A DNA stretch of 15,718 nucleotides from an uncultured Christensenellaceae bacterium (GCA_934555865.1 CAKTFI010000024.1:1-15718), one strand, 5' to 3'. Shown: positions 5,249-12,954, counted from the first letter of the stretch. Numbers and translations: made by a program. The notes: a model not told the origin generated them from the letters alone.

Positions 5249-7702
5249 TTAATGCATGATCTCGCCTTCCTGATAGGACACCCCGCTCTGGGCCTCCTTC
5301 TGGTCGAAATAGTAGGTGATGATCGCCTTGGCCGTGTCATAGACCTTGCTGTTGCTGAGTCCGTTCGGCACAAAGATGACGACGGCGATCTCCGGGTCCT
5401 CCTTCGGTGCCACGAGGCAGAACCAGATGTTGTCCTCCAAATCAATGTTGGAGATCGGGGCCGTGCCCGTCTTGCCGGCCAGGATATGCTGATACTTGAA
5501 GCCCGCAAAGGCCGAACCCGCCGTGCCGCGGTTCTCCCAGGACACGACCTGCTCCATGCCCTCCATGATCGCCTTGGAATAGGCCGTGGGCAGCTGCAGG
5601 TCCTCCACCAGGCTCGGCTCGCTTTGAAGCACGACCTTGCCGGAAGCGTCCACCACCCGGTCGATGATGTTGGCGTCATAGACCTTGCCGCCGTTGCTGA
5701 TCGCGCACATATACCGCGCGATGGCGATCGGTGTGAGCTGCGTCGGCGTCGCGCCGATGCCCTGCGTCGCCGTGTCCGTGTTCGTCCAGATGAGCTCGAT
5801 GAGCGTGCTCATGATCTGGCTCGTCCAGCCGCGCTGCCGCGCGACATTGGCCGGGATGTCCAGCGTGTCGCTCAGAACCTCGCGGATCTCGGGGCCGATG
5901 GACAGCTTTTGCAGCTCCACCAGCTTGACCAGCGCCAGCGCCGCGTTCGAGAGCTGCGCATCAGTATACACCACGCCGCGTTCCTCGCCAAAGCCCTGCA
6001 ATTGCGTCTTCAGCTTGTTATACACGAGCGTCGGCTTATAGGTCTTCTGCTGATCGATGGGCAGTGTGCTGTCGTAGAGGATCTTGGGTCCGCCGATCCA
6101 ACCCACGGCCTCGCCCGTCAGCTGGATGTTCGTCTTGGAGGTCAATCCGAGCTTGCCGACCCAGTTCGTCAGGCGGTCGATGCCCAGCCGGTCCGCCACC
6201 TCAAAGAAGAAGTAGTTGCAGCTGTTCTTGAGCGCCGCGACGACATTCTGCCGCCCGTGGCTGCTGTAGTACGGCTTGATCCAGCAGGCCGGCGCGTCGC
6301 TGCCCTCCTTGACATATTTGTCATACGGGCCGCTGTCCACAATCGTGGAATTGACCGTGATCTCCCCCTCCATGAGCCCCGCGACCGCCGTCGCCATCTT
6401 AAAGATCGACCCCGGCGTCGAGGTGGAGGAGATCGCGTTGTTAAACAGCGGAGAACCCTCCTGGTCGAGCAACGCCTGATAATCGGCGTCCGAAATGCCG
6501 CCCGTGAACAGGTTCAGGTCATAGGAGGGATAGCTGGCCAGCGCCAGGACATTGCCGGTGTCCACCTCCATGACGATTGCCGCACCGGCATTGGCGAGCG
6601 AAAGCTCCTTGACGCTGCGCACCGCGAGCAGCTTGTCGTACTTGCCCTTCTTTTCGGCGTACTGCGTCTCCTGCTCGCGGCGGATCTTCTGCACATTTTC
6701 CGCCAGCGCGCGCTCCGTCACCTGCTGCAGCCCGATGTCCAGCGTCAACACCACGCTGTCGCCCTGCGTCGGCGCGAGGTAGGAAGTCTGCTTCACGATG
6801 CTGCCCGCCTTATCGAGGCTGTAGGTGCGCTTTCCCTGCCGCGCGCTCACGCAGCCGGAGAGGTATGCCTCCATCGTCGCCTCGATGCCGACCTTGCCCA
6901 CGAGGTCCTCCGCACCATAGCCCTGTTCCTTTTTTCCCTTCAGCTCGTCCGCATCGACGATCCGCCCCAGATACCCGAGGACATGCGCCGCCGAGTCGTT
7001 TTTGGGGTAGTATCGCGTATAGCTCTCCGCGATCTCGATGCCCGTGAGCTCGTCCGCATGCGTCTCGATCTCATAGACCGTGTCCAGGCTGACATCCTTT
7101 GCGATCGTCACCTTGACATAGGACTGGTACATGTTCATCTGCACTTCCTGCCAGATGGAGAGCAGCTTGCGCGCCGCCTCGTAATCCAGCTCCTCCGGGA
7201 TGCGGAAGCGGCTGCGCAGGTCGTAATAGATGTCCTCCGGCTCCATGTCCGCGTCCTTGATCTGCATATTGGCGCACCAGGAGGCGATCCGTTCCTTGCG
7301 CGTCTCTTCGCCAAGGTCGCTGCTCAGGTCGTAGGAAAAGTTTCCCTCGCCGTCCCGCACGATCAGAAAGGTGTCGATCGTCTTGTCGCCGTGGCTTTCC
7401 AGGATCTCGATCGTCTCCTGCAAAATGCGCGTATAGTTCGCCCGGTCGCTCGAAGCATTGTTCACCGGGTCGCGGTAGAAAGTCACCGTATAGCTTTCCC
7501 GGTCATAGGCCAAAAGCACGCCGTTCGCGTCATAGATCGATCCACGCTTCCCCGCCACCGAGACGCTTGCCTCCCGGCTCGCCTGGGTAGTGTTCTGTTC
7601 CCCTGCGGCCACCAGGCGGTAGAGCCGCACGCTCATCAGCCCGAACAGCAGCGCGATGGCGACCAGGCAGGCGATGTAGCGATTCTTCAATTTCTCAAAC
7701 AT
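5249..7702 (-). CDS. mrdA: Penicillin-binding protein 2, class B transpeptidase
   Basis: Elongation-specific D,D-transpeptidase (817 aa) that cross-links peptidoglycan as the partner of RodA. It has an N-terminal membrane anchor at about 8-31 and the class B dimer-domain motif GKRGSIYDANGVLLAYD at 51-67. The catalytic motifs are STPGSIFK (nucleophile S432, K435), SCN (S494-N496) and KTGT (744-747). It is longer than E. coli PBP2 (about 630 aa). The SxN-to-KTG distance is about 250 residues against about 160, with a helical insertion around 550-650, and the region between dimer motif and SxxK is also long. Such long PBP2 proteins are known in Clostridia. It starts six bases after the mreD stop with GGTGAGGC upstream, so it is co-transcribed with mreCD. 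Confidence 0.93.
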   Translation of the reverse strand: MFEKLKNRYIACLVAIALLFGLMSVRLYRLVAAGEQNTTQASREASVSVAGKRGSIYDANGVLLAYDRESYTVTFYRDPVNNASSDRANYTRILQETIEILESHGDKTIDTFLIVRDGEGNFSYDLSSDLGEETRKERIASWCANMQIKDADMEPEDIYYDLRSRFRIPEELDYEAARKLLSIWQEVQMNMYQSYVKVTIAKDVSLDTVYEIETHADELTGIEIAESYTRYYPKNDSAAHVLGYLGRIVDADELKGKKEQGYGAEDLVGKVGIEATMEAYLSGCVSARQGKRTYSLDKAGSIVKQTSYLAPTQGDSVVLTLDIGLQQVTERALAENVQKIRREQETQYAEKKGKYDKLLAVRSVKELSLANAGAAIVMEVDTGNVLALASYPSYDLNLFTGGISDADYQALLDQEGSPLFNNAISSTSTPGSIFKMATAVAGLMEGEITVNSTIVDSGPYDKYVKEGSDAPACWIKPYYSSHGRQNVVAALKNSCNYFFFEVADRLGIDRLTNWVGKLGLTSKTNIQLTGEAVGWIGGPKILYDSTLPIDQQKTYKPTLVYNKLKTQLQGFGEERGVVYTDAQLSNAALALVKLVELQKLSIGPEIREVLSDTLDIPANVARQRGWTSQIMSTLIELIWTNTDTATQGIGATPTQLTPIAIARYMCAISNGGKVYDANIIDRVVDASGKVVLQSEPSLVEDLQLPTAYSKAIMEGMEQVVSWENRGTAGSAFAGFKYQHILAGKTGTAPISNIDLEDNIWFCLVAPKEDPEIAVVIFVPNGLSNSKVYDTAKAIITYYFDQKEAQSGVSYQEGEIMH

Positions 7703-7708
7703 GCCGCC

Positions 7709-8221
7709 TCACCCCCTGTCCAGATATTTTCCCGTCGGCCACAGCACGCGCAGCCGGTACAGCCTGCCCAAGAGGGCATGGGCCCCAAGGCTCAACAGCG
7801 CCTGCGGGAGCATCCCCGGCAGTGTGCTGTGCCAAAGTCGGTTCCAAAGCCCCACCGGCGCGTCCATGAGGAAGCAGAGGACGACGCCCAGCACCTCCCG
7901 CAGGGCCCACGCCCCAGCCGACGCGAGTAGCACGCCCACAAGGTCCAGCCGGCGGTCCCGCAGAAACAGGTAGGCGGCCAGCCCCACAAGCAGATATTGC
8001 AGCGCGTAAAACCCCAGCGCCTTGGCAAAGAAGGCATCCATCCACACCGCCGCCAGCGTGACATAGAACACGGGGGTCATCGTCTGCTCCCAGGCGATCA
8101 TGCCGAACAGCACGGCCAGCAACATGTCCATCTGAGCGCCAAAGATCGATACCTGCGGCGAAACGCATGCCGTCAGGATCATCGAGAGCAGCGACACTCC
8201 GCCAAGAAACAGATACCTCAT
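7709..8221 (-). CDS. mreD: MreD, rod-shape membrane protein
   Basis: Small polytopic membrane protein (170 aa) with about five hydrophobic segments. The beginning MRYLFLGGVSLLSMILTACVSP and AQMDMLLAVLFGMIAWEQ are typical of MreD, as is a helix-rich core with few charges. MreD belongs to the Rod complex beside MreC and RodA-PBP2, and its exact role is unsettled. The ATG overlaps the mreC stop by four bases (ATGA-type coupling), and mrdA follows after six bases. MreD sequences are weakly conserved, so position between mreC and mrdA is much of the evidence. Confidence 0.9.
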   Translation of the reverse strand: MRYLFLGGVSLLSMILTACVSPQVSIFGAQMDMLLAVLFGMIAWEQTMTPVFYVTLAAVWMDAFFAKALGFYALQYLLVGLAAYLFLRDRRLDLVGVLLASAGAWALREVLGVVLCFLMDAPVGLWNRLWHSTLPGMLPQALLSLGAHALLGRLYRLRVLWPTGKYLDRG

Positions 8222-9042
8222 CCGTTCACCTCTTCATAGACATGCAGGAGAACGCTCACTTCCTCCAGATGATCAAAATCCACCGTGCTCTGCACATAGG
8301 CGACCCGCTCGCTCGAAGCCGTCGTGCTGACCTCGCTCACCACGCCCACCTCGATGCCCTTGGGGTAGACCCCGCCGATCCCTGAGGTGATGATTTTGTC
8401 CCCCGGGACGATGTCCGCGTCCTCGCGCAGATAGTACAGGCGCAGCTGCCCGCTGTCCTCCTCGGCGCGCAGTACGGCGTTGTCCCGCGTCCGCTCGACC
8501 GCCACGGCGATCCCGCTGGCGTCGTCCAACAGGGAGAGCACGCGCGCGTATCCGCCCGCCGCATAGACCACCTTGCCCACCAGGCCGTCGGCGCTGTAGA
8601 CAATCATGCCGCTTTCGATGCCCGCATGGCTGCCCGCATTGATGGTAAATTCCTGATACCACTTGCCCGGCATCGTCCCGATGATGCGCGCGGTCGCGAC
8701 CTCGTATTCGCTATCCGCCGTATAATTCAACAGCGCGCGCAGGCGCTCGTTTTCCCGGAGCAGCTCGTCATAGGTCTTGAGCTTGTCCTCATAGTCCGCC
8801 ACCTGCTTTTGCAGCGCGGCATTCTGCTCCTTGAGCTCTGCCGAAGTGGCGCGCCCGGCAAAGAACATCCCGATGTCTTCCGTAATATTGTAAAAAAAGC
8901 TCTGCACCGGCTTGAGGGCGCTGCCCAGGATGCTGACCGGGCCGCTCTGCGAATCCGTATTCGCCGTCGTGATCAGCAGGCTCACCAGCACGATCGCCAA
9001 TACCACCGTCATCACCAACGGCCTGTTTTTCCAAAAGTTCAT
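8218..9042 (-). CDS. mreC: MreC, rod-shape-determining protein
   Basis: Bitopic extracytoplasmic protein (274 aa) that activates the elongation machinery by binding PBP2. A single transmembrane helix lies at about 9-26 and is followed by an alanine/glutamine-rich coiled coil at about 66-106 (SAELKEQNAALQKQVADYED, then LRENERLRALLNY). The C-terminal half contains the paired beta-barrel motifs of MreC: NAGSHAGIESGMIVYSADGL, GYARVLSLLDDASGIAVAVE and GDKIITSGIGGVYPKGIEVG. The ATG at 9042 is chosen because GGAGAAG lies eight bases upstream; a TTG at 9057 would lengthen it by five residues but overlaps that site. A promoter within an inverted repeat lies just upstream. Confidence 0.95.
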   Translation of the reverse strand: MNFWKNRPLVMTVVLAIVLVSLLITTANTDSQSGPVSILGSALKPVQSFFYNITEDIGMFFAGRATSAELKEQNAALQKQVADYEDKLKTYDELLRENERLRALLNYTADSEYEVATARIIGTMPGKWYQEFTINAGSHAGIESGMIVYSADGLVGKVVYAAGGYARVLSLLDDASGIAVAVERTRDNAVLRAEEDSGQLRLYYLREDADIVPGDKIITSGIGGVYPKGIEVGVVSEVSTTASSERVAYVQSTVDFDHLEEVSVLLHVYEEVNG

Positions 9043-9061
9043 GCGTTGCTTCTCCAACCAA

Positions 9062-9112
9062 AAAAGATGTATGACATTTTTTTATTATATCATACATCTT
9101 TTGGCTTGCCAC
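9062..9112 (-). promoter_or_regulatory. mreC promoter embedded in a 13-bp inverted repeat
   Basis: AAAAGATGTATGA (9062-9074) and TCATACATCTTTT (9090-9102) are perfectly complementary with a 15-base loop. On the minus strand the 3' arm runs into TTTTTT, so readthrough RNA from the mreB-like gene could form an intrinsic terminator. The same DNA holds a perfect TATAAT (9084-9089) preceded by TG plus one base (extended -10), with GTGGCA (9107-9112) 17 bases further upstream. Transcripts starting there would include only one arm and escape termination. This gives a compact terminator-promoter for mreCD-mrdA, or alternatively an operator. Confidence 0.6.
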
Positions 9113-9140
9113 AGGGGCGTCCGTAACATATTTATAAATT

Positions 9141-10130
9141 TTACCGCCAGGCAAGACGCGGGTCGCCCTCCCCGGCGCGCAGCGCGCCCTCCAGCGCTGC
9201 CCAGGCCGGGTCGTCCGGAAGGGAGACCGGCATCCCGAGCCGCTGCGCGAGGAATTCCCCCATCCCGCACAGGCGGGCGTGCCCGCCGAAGAGCAGAACG
9301 CCCTCCTCCGCGAGGTCGGAGAGCAATTCCGGCGAGATGCGCGCGCACAGCGCCCGGATCCCGGCGGCCACTTCCTCATACACCAGGTGCAGCACGCCCG
9401 AGAATTCCACGGGGCACAGCCGGCGTTCCTCTCCCCGCGCCGTCCGGACCGTGACCGGCCGCCCCGGTTCCCCCGAAAGCTCCCGGGCGATGCGCTCCGC
9501 CTCCACGCGGCTCACCTGCCCCGCGCCGCATTCCTCCGCGCGCCCGGCCAACAGCCGCAGCAGCCGCCCTCCGCCGGACTCGCGTTCCAGATGCGCCGCC
9601 ACGCCGGAGGCGGTCGTCACACCGAGCCGCAGACTGCCCGCCCCCAGGCTCACGGCCAGGCGACCAAACGGCCGCGCGATGTCCCGCCCTGCGCCCAACT
9701 GCGCGGCGAGCGCCTCCTCCAAGAAATACGCCTTGCGCACGCCTGCGATCGTCGCACAGTATTCCCAGGCTGCATATTCCCGCGCGCCCAGGCCGCAGGG
9801 AGTCACCAGCACCGCCGTGCGCACCCCCGCGCGCCGTTCCCCGCGCGCCCGGCGCAGCAGTTCCCGCAGCACAAAGGCCGCCGTTTCCGCATCCTCGACG
9901 CGCCCATTGCGCACCGGCCACACGCCCCGATAGCGCTCCGGCGCATAGGAAAGCAGCTCGCTTGCCTGCTCTCCAGCCGCGGCCGGCTGTCCGGAAGAAA
10001 GCTCCACTGCCGCGAGCGTCGGCGCACAGAGCAGCTGCCGCCGCCCCGGCGCGCCGATGCGCGTATAGGCCGAGCCCATATCCACCCCGATCCCGTTTAT
10101 AAGTCGATCCTTCACGCGTCTCCGTCCCAT
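9141..10130 (-). CDS. Divergent MreB/actin-like protein with degraded nucleotide site
   Basis: A 329-aa protein aligning end to end with MreB: GIGVDMGSAYTRIG at 13-26 (phosphate 1, DLGTANT in MreB), WPVRNGRVEDAETA at 71-84, VTPCGLGAREYAAWEYCATI, YFLEEALAAQLGAG at 135-148, ERIARELSG at 212-220, GVLLFGGHARLCGMGEFLAQ at 277-296 and a terminal DDPAWAALEGALR. Position before mreCD supports the identity. The phosphate-2 block, DIGGGTTE in MreB, reads SLGAGSLR at 161-168, so the key Asp is Ser. GGD near 186 is GGG, and TGGGA is FGGHA. E138/E139 and D17 remain. ATP hydrolysis is therefore doubtful, and it may be a structural paralogue. ATG 10130 and GTG 10115 are both possible starts. Confidence 0.8.
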   Translation of the reverse strand: MGRRRVKDRLINGIGVDMGSAYTRIGAPGRRQLLCAPTLAAVELSSGQPAAAGEQASELLSYAPERYRGVWPVRNGRVEDAETAAFVLRELLRRARGERRAGVRTAVLVTPCGLGAREYAAWEYCATIAGVRKAYFLEEALAAQLGAGRDIARPFGRLAVSLGAGSLRLGVTTASGVAAHLERESGGGRLLRLLAGRAEECGAGQVSRVEAERIARELSGEPGRPVTVRTARGEERRLCPVEFSGVLHLVYEEVAAGIRALCARISPELLSDLAEEGVLLFGGHARLCGMGEFLAQRLGMPVSLPDDPAWAALEGALRAGEGDPRLAWR

Positions 10131-10183
10131 CGTCCTGTAGAATTCTTACTACATTCCTATGGGACACGCCGGTAGGATATGCC

Positions 10184-10744
10184 TTACTCCCCGGATAGGC
10201 CAAATTCCTTAAGCGCGGCATAGACCCGCTGCACCGGCAGCCCCACCACATTGGACGGGCATCCCTCGATGCGCGTCACAAAGCGCGCGCCCTCCTCCTG
10301 GATGGCGTATGCCCCGGCCTTGTCCAAAAAGGCCGCCTCGTCCAGGTATCGCTGCAATTCTCCTTCGGAAATCGGCGCGAACCGCACATCCGTCCGCTCG
10401 CAAAAGACAACCTCCCGCTCCGCGCTGCGCAGCGCCACACCTGTATAGACCTGATGCACCTGCCCGCTCAACAGCCGCAGCATGCGCGCCGCATCCGCCC
10501 GATCGCGCGGCTTCCCCAAAATCTCCGTCCCGAGGCACACCAGCGTGTCCGCGCCCAGCAGCACCTCTCCCGCCTGCATGGCAACCGCCCGCGCCTTGCG
10601 CAGCGCCAGCGCCTGCACGCGCCGCTCGCAGTCCGCCTCCTGGATGCTTTCATCCGTCTGCGCCGTGCGGACCGTAAATTCCGGCACGATGCGCCGCAGC
10701 AGTTCCTTCCGCCGGGGCGATGCCGAACAAAGAACGATCTTCAT
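10184..10744 (-). CDS. maf: Maf-family nucleoside triphosphate pyrophosphatase
   Basis: Cytosolic pyrophosphatase of 186 aa that hydrolyses non-canonical or pyrimidine nucleoside triphosphates. Overexpression of Maf blocks septation in B. subtilis. Motifs are SASPRRKELL at 7-16, TDESI at 30-34, GADTLV with catalytic D66 at 64-69, GKPRDRADAARMLRLLSG at about 76-93, DKAGAYAIQEEG and EGCPSNVVGLP near the C-terminus. The ATG at 10744 follows AAGGAGAAACGGG and overlaps the stop of the upstream TSUP gene by four bases, so the genes are coupled; a longer frame from 10804 is not supported. Maf commonly sits beside mreBCD in Firmicutes. The motifs fit the YhdE (dTTP/UTP) group, but substrate was not proven. 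Confidence 0.95.
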   Translation of the reverse strand: MKIVLCSASPRRKELLRRIVPEFTVRTAQTDESIQEADCERRVQALALRKARAVAMQAGEVLLGADTLVCLGTEILGKPRDRADAARMLRLLSGQVHQVYTGVALRSAEREVVFCERTDVRFAPISEGELQRYLDEAAFLDKAGAYAIQEEGARFVTRIEGCPSNVVGLPVQRVYAALKEFGLSGE

Positions 10745-11139
10745 CCCGTTTCTCCTTTTTTTCTTTCTATCATACGCAGTTCGCGCCGTTTTTTCAACCA
10801 GCAAATTGCGCGCCAGACGCCCAGCCCTAAGAGAAACCCGCCGAACAGCCGCCGCAACAGCCCGGTCTCCAGCCCCGCCGCCAGGTGTGCGCCCAAAAGC
10901 GACCCGGCCAGCCCGCCCGCCGCCAGGCCGAGCGCCAGCGGGATGTTCACCTGCTTTTTATGCAGATGCATTGCCAGCGCCAGCGCCGACATCGGCAGAA
11001 AGCAGAGCAGGTTGAGCCCCTGCGCCTCCTGCTGTGCCGCGCCCAGAAACCAGGTCAGCACGGGGATCAGGATGACGCCGCCGCCCATGCCCATGCCGCC
11101 CAGCACGCCAAACAGCAATCCCGCCAACAGATACCACAT
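10741..11139 (-). CDS. TSUP/TauE-SafE family half-transporter (second gene)
   Basis: A 132-aa membrane protein with about four hydrophobic segments, corresponding to one DUF81/TauE repeat. It has the glycine-rich family motif LFGVLGGMGMGGGVILIPVL at 9-28, which resembles GxxxGxGGGxxxxP of TSUP permeases, and a second helix NLLCFLPMSALALAMHLHKK. Ordinary TSUP proteins carry two such repeats (about 250 aa, eight helices), so this gene and its neighbour look like the two halves of one transporter. TSUP members move sulfite, sulfoacetate and other small anions; the substrate here is unknown. A strong AAGGAGGAAGGT precedes the ATG, and the stop overlaps maf. Confidence 0.85.
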   Translation of the reverse strand: MWYLLAGLLFGVLGGMGMGGGVILIPVLTWFLGAAQQEAQGLNLLCFLPMSALALAMHLHKKQVNIPLALGLAAGGLAGSLLGAHLAAGLETGLLRRLFGGFLLGLGVWRAICWLKKRRELRMIERKKGETG

Positions 11140-11149
11140 ACCTTCCTCC

Positions 11150-11530
11150 TTAGAACAGCAGCATGCGCAGCCCTGCGAGCAGGATGAGCCCCGTAAACAG
11201 CAGATTCACCCAGGCGGGCGGGAGCTTGTCCAGCGCCAACGCCCCAAGGGCGCCGCCCGCCGCCCCGCCTGCCAGCAGCAGCCAGGTCTCCGTCCTCCAG
11301 GGGATCGCACCGTGCAGCGCATATACGGCGGCGCTCACGACACAGAGCGGGAGGATGGCAAGGATCGCCGAGGCATGCGCGCGCTTTTCCTCCTCCCCGA
11401 GGCGCGTCATGGCCTCCACCGCGAGCACCCCGCCGCCCGAGCCGAAAAATCCGTTCAAAAACCCGATCCCGCCCCCCAGCAGCAGCCGGAGAACCCAGAA
11501 CCAGGCGCGTTTATTCTTCGTTTGCTTCAT
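11150..11530 (-). CDS. TSUP/TauE-SafE family half-transporter (first gene)
   Basis: A 126-aa protein with about four membrane segments and one TauE/SafE repeat. LGGGIGFLNGFFGSGGGVLA at 18-37 is the TSUP signature, followed by ASAILAILPLCVVSAAVYAL and a C-terminal pair of helices. It lies ten bases before the other half-gene and probably forms a heterodimer or hetero-oligomer with it. The two signature motifs differ (GSGGG here, GMGGG there), so they are not a recent duplication. No clear Shine-Dalgarno lies before the ATG; instead GGCAA and TTGCC form a small stem abutting it. First gene of the run leading to maf and the MreB homologue. Confidence 0.83.
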   Translation of the reverse strand: MKQTKNKRAWFWVLRLLLGGGIGFLNGFFGSGGGVLAVEAMTRLGEEEKRAHASAILAILPLCVVSAAVYALHGAIPWRTETWLLLAGGAAGGALGALALDKLPPAWVNLLFTGLILLAGLRMLLF

Positions 11531-11563
11531 GGCAATTAGTTTTGCCGTCCCCGGCCGCGTTTA

Positions 11564-11592
11564 TTTACATCTCCCGCAAAATTGAGTATAAT
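11564..11592 (+). promoter_or_regulatory. Sigma-A promoter of the plus-strand membrane gene
   Basis: TTTACA (11564-11569, 5 of 6 matches) is followed after 17 bases by a perfect TATAAT (11587-11592). The predicted start point near 11599 gives a short leader with GAGGTG seven bases before the ATG at 11623. A TATACT on the opposite strand overlaps the same bases, but I found no convincing -35 for the leftward operon. Confidence 0.75.
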
Positions 11593-11622
11593 AAATGAAA
11601 TTTCGTCTTTGAGGTGTGCGCC

Positions 11623-12252
11623 ATGTTTGACCTGACGGCGGGATACCTGCTCCTGCAGATCGTTCTCGCGTTCTTCCTGTGCTTTTTCGGCTATCGGCAT
11701 ATCCGGACGCTGCTCAGCGTCTATGCGTTTTTGGCGGGCTTCTTCGGCGCGTATTTCCTGCTGCTGCCGCTGCCGCTGTCCGCGCTTTTGCGAAACATCC
11801 TGTGCATCCTGGCCGGGCTTCTGTGCTCAGGGCTCACCTATGCGCTCTACCGCCTCGCTATGTTTGCCGCCGGCGCCGGGCTCGGCCTCGCGATCGGCCT
11901 CATCCTGTGCCATTCCTTCGGCATCCCGCCCTTCGGCACGGTCGGGCTGGTGCTGATGGGCGCGCTGGCTCTAGCCGCCGGAGCGCTCTCCATCGGCTAT
12001 AAGCGCATCCTGCTCGTCCTGTCCACCGCCTGCTGCGGCGCGCTGCTGCTCTCCCTGCACGGCGGGTACTTCATCGGGTATTTTTCCAAGATCGGCTTTG
12101 CCGTCTTTACACTGCACCAGCCGCTGCAGCGCACGCTTGTGGGCCTGTCCGACTTTTTTGCCGGCGCGTTCCCCTATCTGCTTGGCGCGTCGCTGCTGCT
12201 CTCCCTCGCGGGCGTGCTCCTGCAATTCCACAAGAACGGCCGCAAAAAATAA
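11623..12252 (+). CDS. Polytopic membrane protein, DUF4203-like
   Basis: A 209-aa, very hydrophobic protein with about seven predicted membrane helices and a short basic tail (FHKNGRKK). GYRHIRTLLSVYAFLAGFFG at about 23-42 and the alternation of helices with short glycine-rich loops resemble DUF4203/TMEM198-type proteins, a group without an assigned bacterial function. I am unsure of the family. The ATG at 11623 is chosen for the GAGGTG upstream; an in-frame GTG at 11614 overlaps that site. It is a single-gene unit with its own promoter and a downstream hairpin, divergent from the TSUP-maf-mre operon. Confidence 0.8.
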   Translation: MFDLTAGYLLLQIVLAFFLCFFGYRHIRTLLSVYAFLAGFFGAYFLLLPLPLSALLRNILCILAGLLCSGLTYALYRLAMFAAGAGLGLAIGLILCHSFGIPPFGTVGLVLMGALALAAGALSIGYKRILLVLSTACCGALLLSLHGGYFIGYFSKIGFAVFTLHQPLQRTLVGLSDFFAGAFPYLLGASLLLSLAGVLLQFHKNGRKK

Positions 12253-12345
12253 TTTTTCAAGACAGGTATATTTCCCTGCACCCGCGCCCATACTATCCTC
12301 GATGCCAAGTGCATCATTTCCCGTTTCATTTTTCCTCTATATCGG

Positions 12346-12370
12346 AAAGGCCCGGTTTTACCGGGTCTTT
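12346..12370 (+). terminator. Intrinsic terminator between convergent genes
   Basis: AAAGGCCCGG (12346-12355), loop TTTTA, and CCGGGTCTTT (12361-12370) form a 10-bp stem with one G-U pair on the plus strand, followed by CTTGTTATT. It terminates the plus-strand membrane gene, although about 90 bp after its stop. In the minus direction the stem has one A-C mismatch and a poorer U tract, so it would serve the LysM gene less well. Confidence 0.6.
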
Positions 12371-12374
12371 CTTG

Positions 12375-12926
12375 TTATTCGGCGTCTGCCCCGCCCTCTG
12401 TCGCGCCGCCCGCGCGCACGACGAGCTGCATACCTGGATAGATGCCTCCCTCCACGCGGTTCCAGCGCAAAAGCTCCGCCACGCGCATGCCGAAGCGCGC
12501 CGCCACACCCTCCGGCGTGTCTCCCATGCGGTAAGCATATACCGAAAAGCCCGCCCCGGGGCAAGGCACCCGCAGAGACATCCCCGCGCGGATCTGCGCC
12601 GGGCTGGAAAGCCCGTTTTCCAGCAGAATCGCCCGCATGGAGGTGCCGAATTTTTCCGCAATGCCGAACAGCCGCTCTCCCGGCCGCACCGTATAGGCCC
12701 TGACCTGAAAGATCGGATCCCCCGCTCCTGCCCGGTCCGCCGCGCGCCTGCGGCACCAGTCCGGCGGCGGGACGCGGACCTGCCCGCCCGCGGCCCAATG
12801 CGCGCCCGGATTCGCGCGCAGCAGCATGCAGACCGGCAGGGCATACCGCGCGCTCAGGACCTCCGGCGTGTCGCCGGGCGCCAGGCGGTACCGGAGGAAG
12901 CAATCTCCCTTTTGTTCAAAATCCAT
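12375..12926 (-). CDS. Triple-LysM protein without signal peptide
   Basis: A 183-aa protein built almost wholly of three LysM modules at about 11-53, 75-121 and 127-171. The clearest lines are YTVRPGERLFGIAEKFGTS with LRAGMSLRVP-like ends, and YAYRMGDTPEGVAARFGM with GGIYPGMQLVV. LysM domains bind N-acetylglucosamine polymers such as peptidoglycan. There is no signal peptide or membrane helix, so it is either cytosolic or assembled on the spore from the mother cell, as SafA is in B. subtilis (inference). The start at 12926 is backed by GGAGGGGG six bases upstream; the frame is open further upstream but that part runs antisense through a riboswitch. A sporulation-like -10 sequence lies upstream. 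Confidence 0.82.
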   Translation of the reverse strand: MDFEQKGDCFLRYRLAPGDTPEVLSARYALPVCMLLRANPGAHWAAGGQVRVPPPDWCRRRAADRAGAGDPIFQVRAYTVRPGERLFGIAEKFGTSMRAILLENGLSSPAQIRAGMSLRVPCPGAGFSVYAYRMGDTPEGVAARFGMRVAELLRWNRVEGGIYPGMQLVVRAGGATEGGADAE

Positions 12927-12954
12927 TGCGAACCCCCTCCGCCTATGGTATAGT
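12926..12954 (+). promoter_or_regulatory. Sigma-A promoter upstream of the THF riboswitch
   Basis: TTGCGA (12926-12931), 17 bases, and TATAGT (12949-12954) with TG plus one base before the -10 box (extended -10). The expected start near 12961 is a few bases before the riboswitch aptamer. The -35 overlaps the start codon of the divergent LysM gene. Confidence 0.65.

Noticed and set aside
4505..7930. Plus-strand open frame of 1141 codons
   Set aside because: It runs antisense across minC and mrdA, both with full family motifs. Its composition is that of a GC-rich shadow frame and it has no recognisable domain.
9062..9102. Reading the repeat before mreC as only a terminator
   Set aside because: It also contains a near-consensus extended -10 promoter, and mreC begins 20 bases downstream, so a promoter role is at least as likely.
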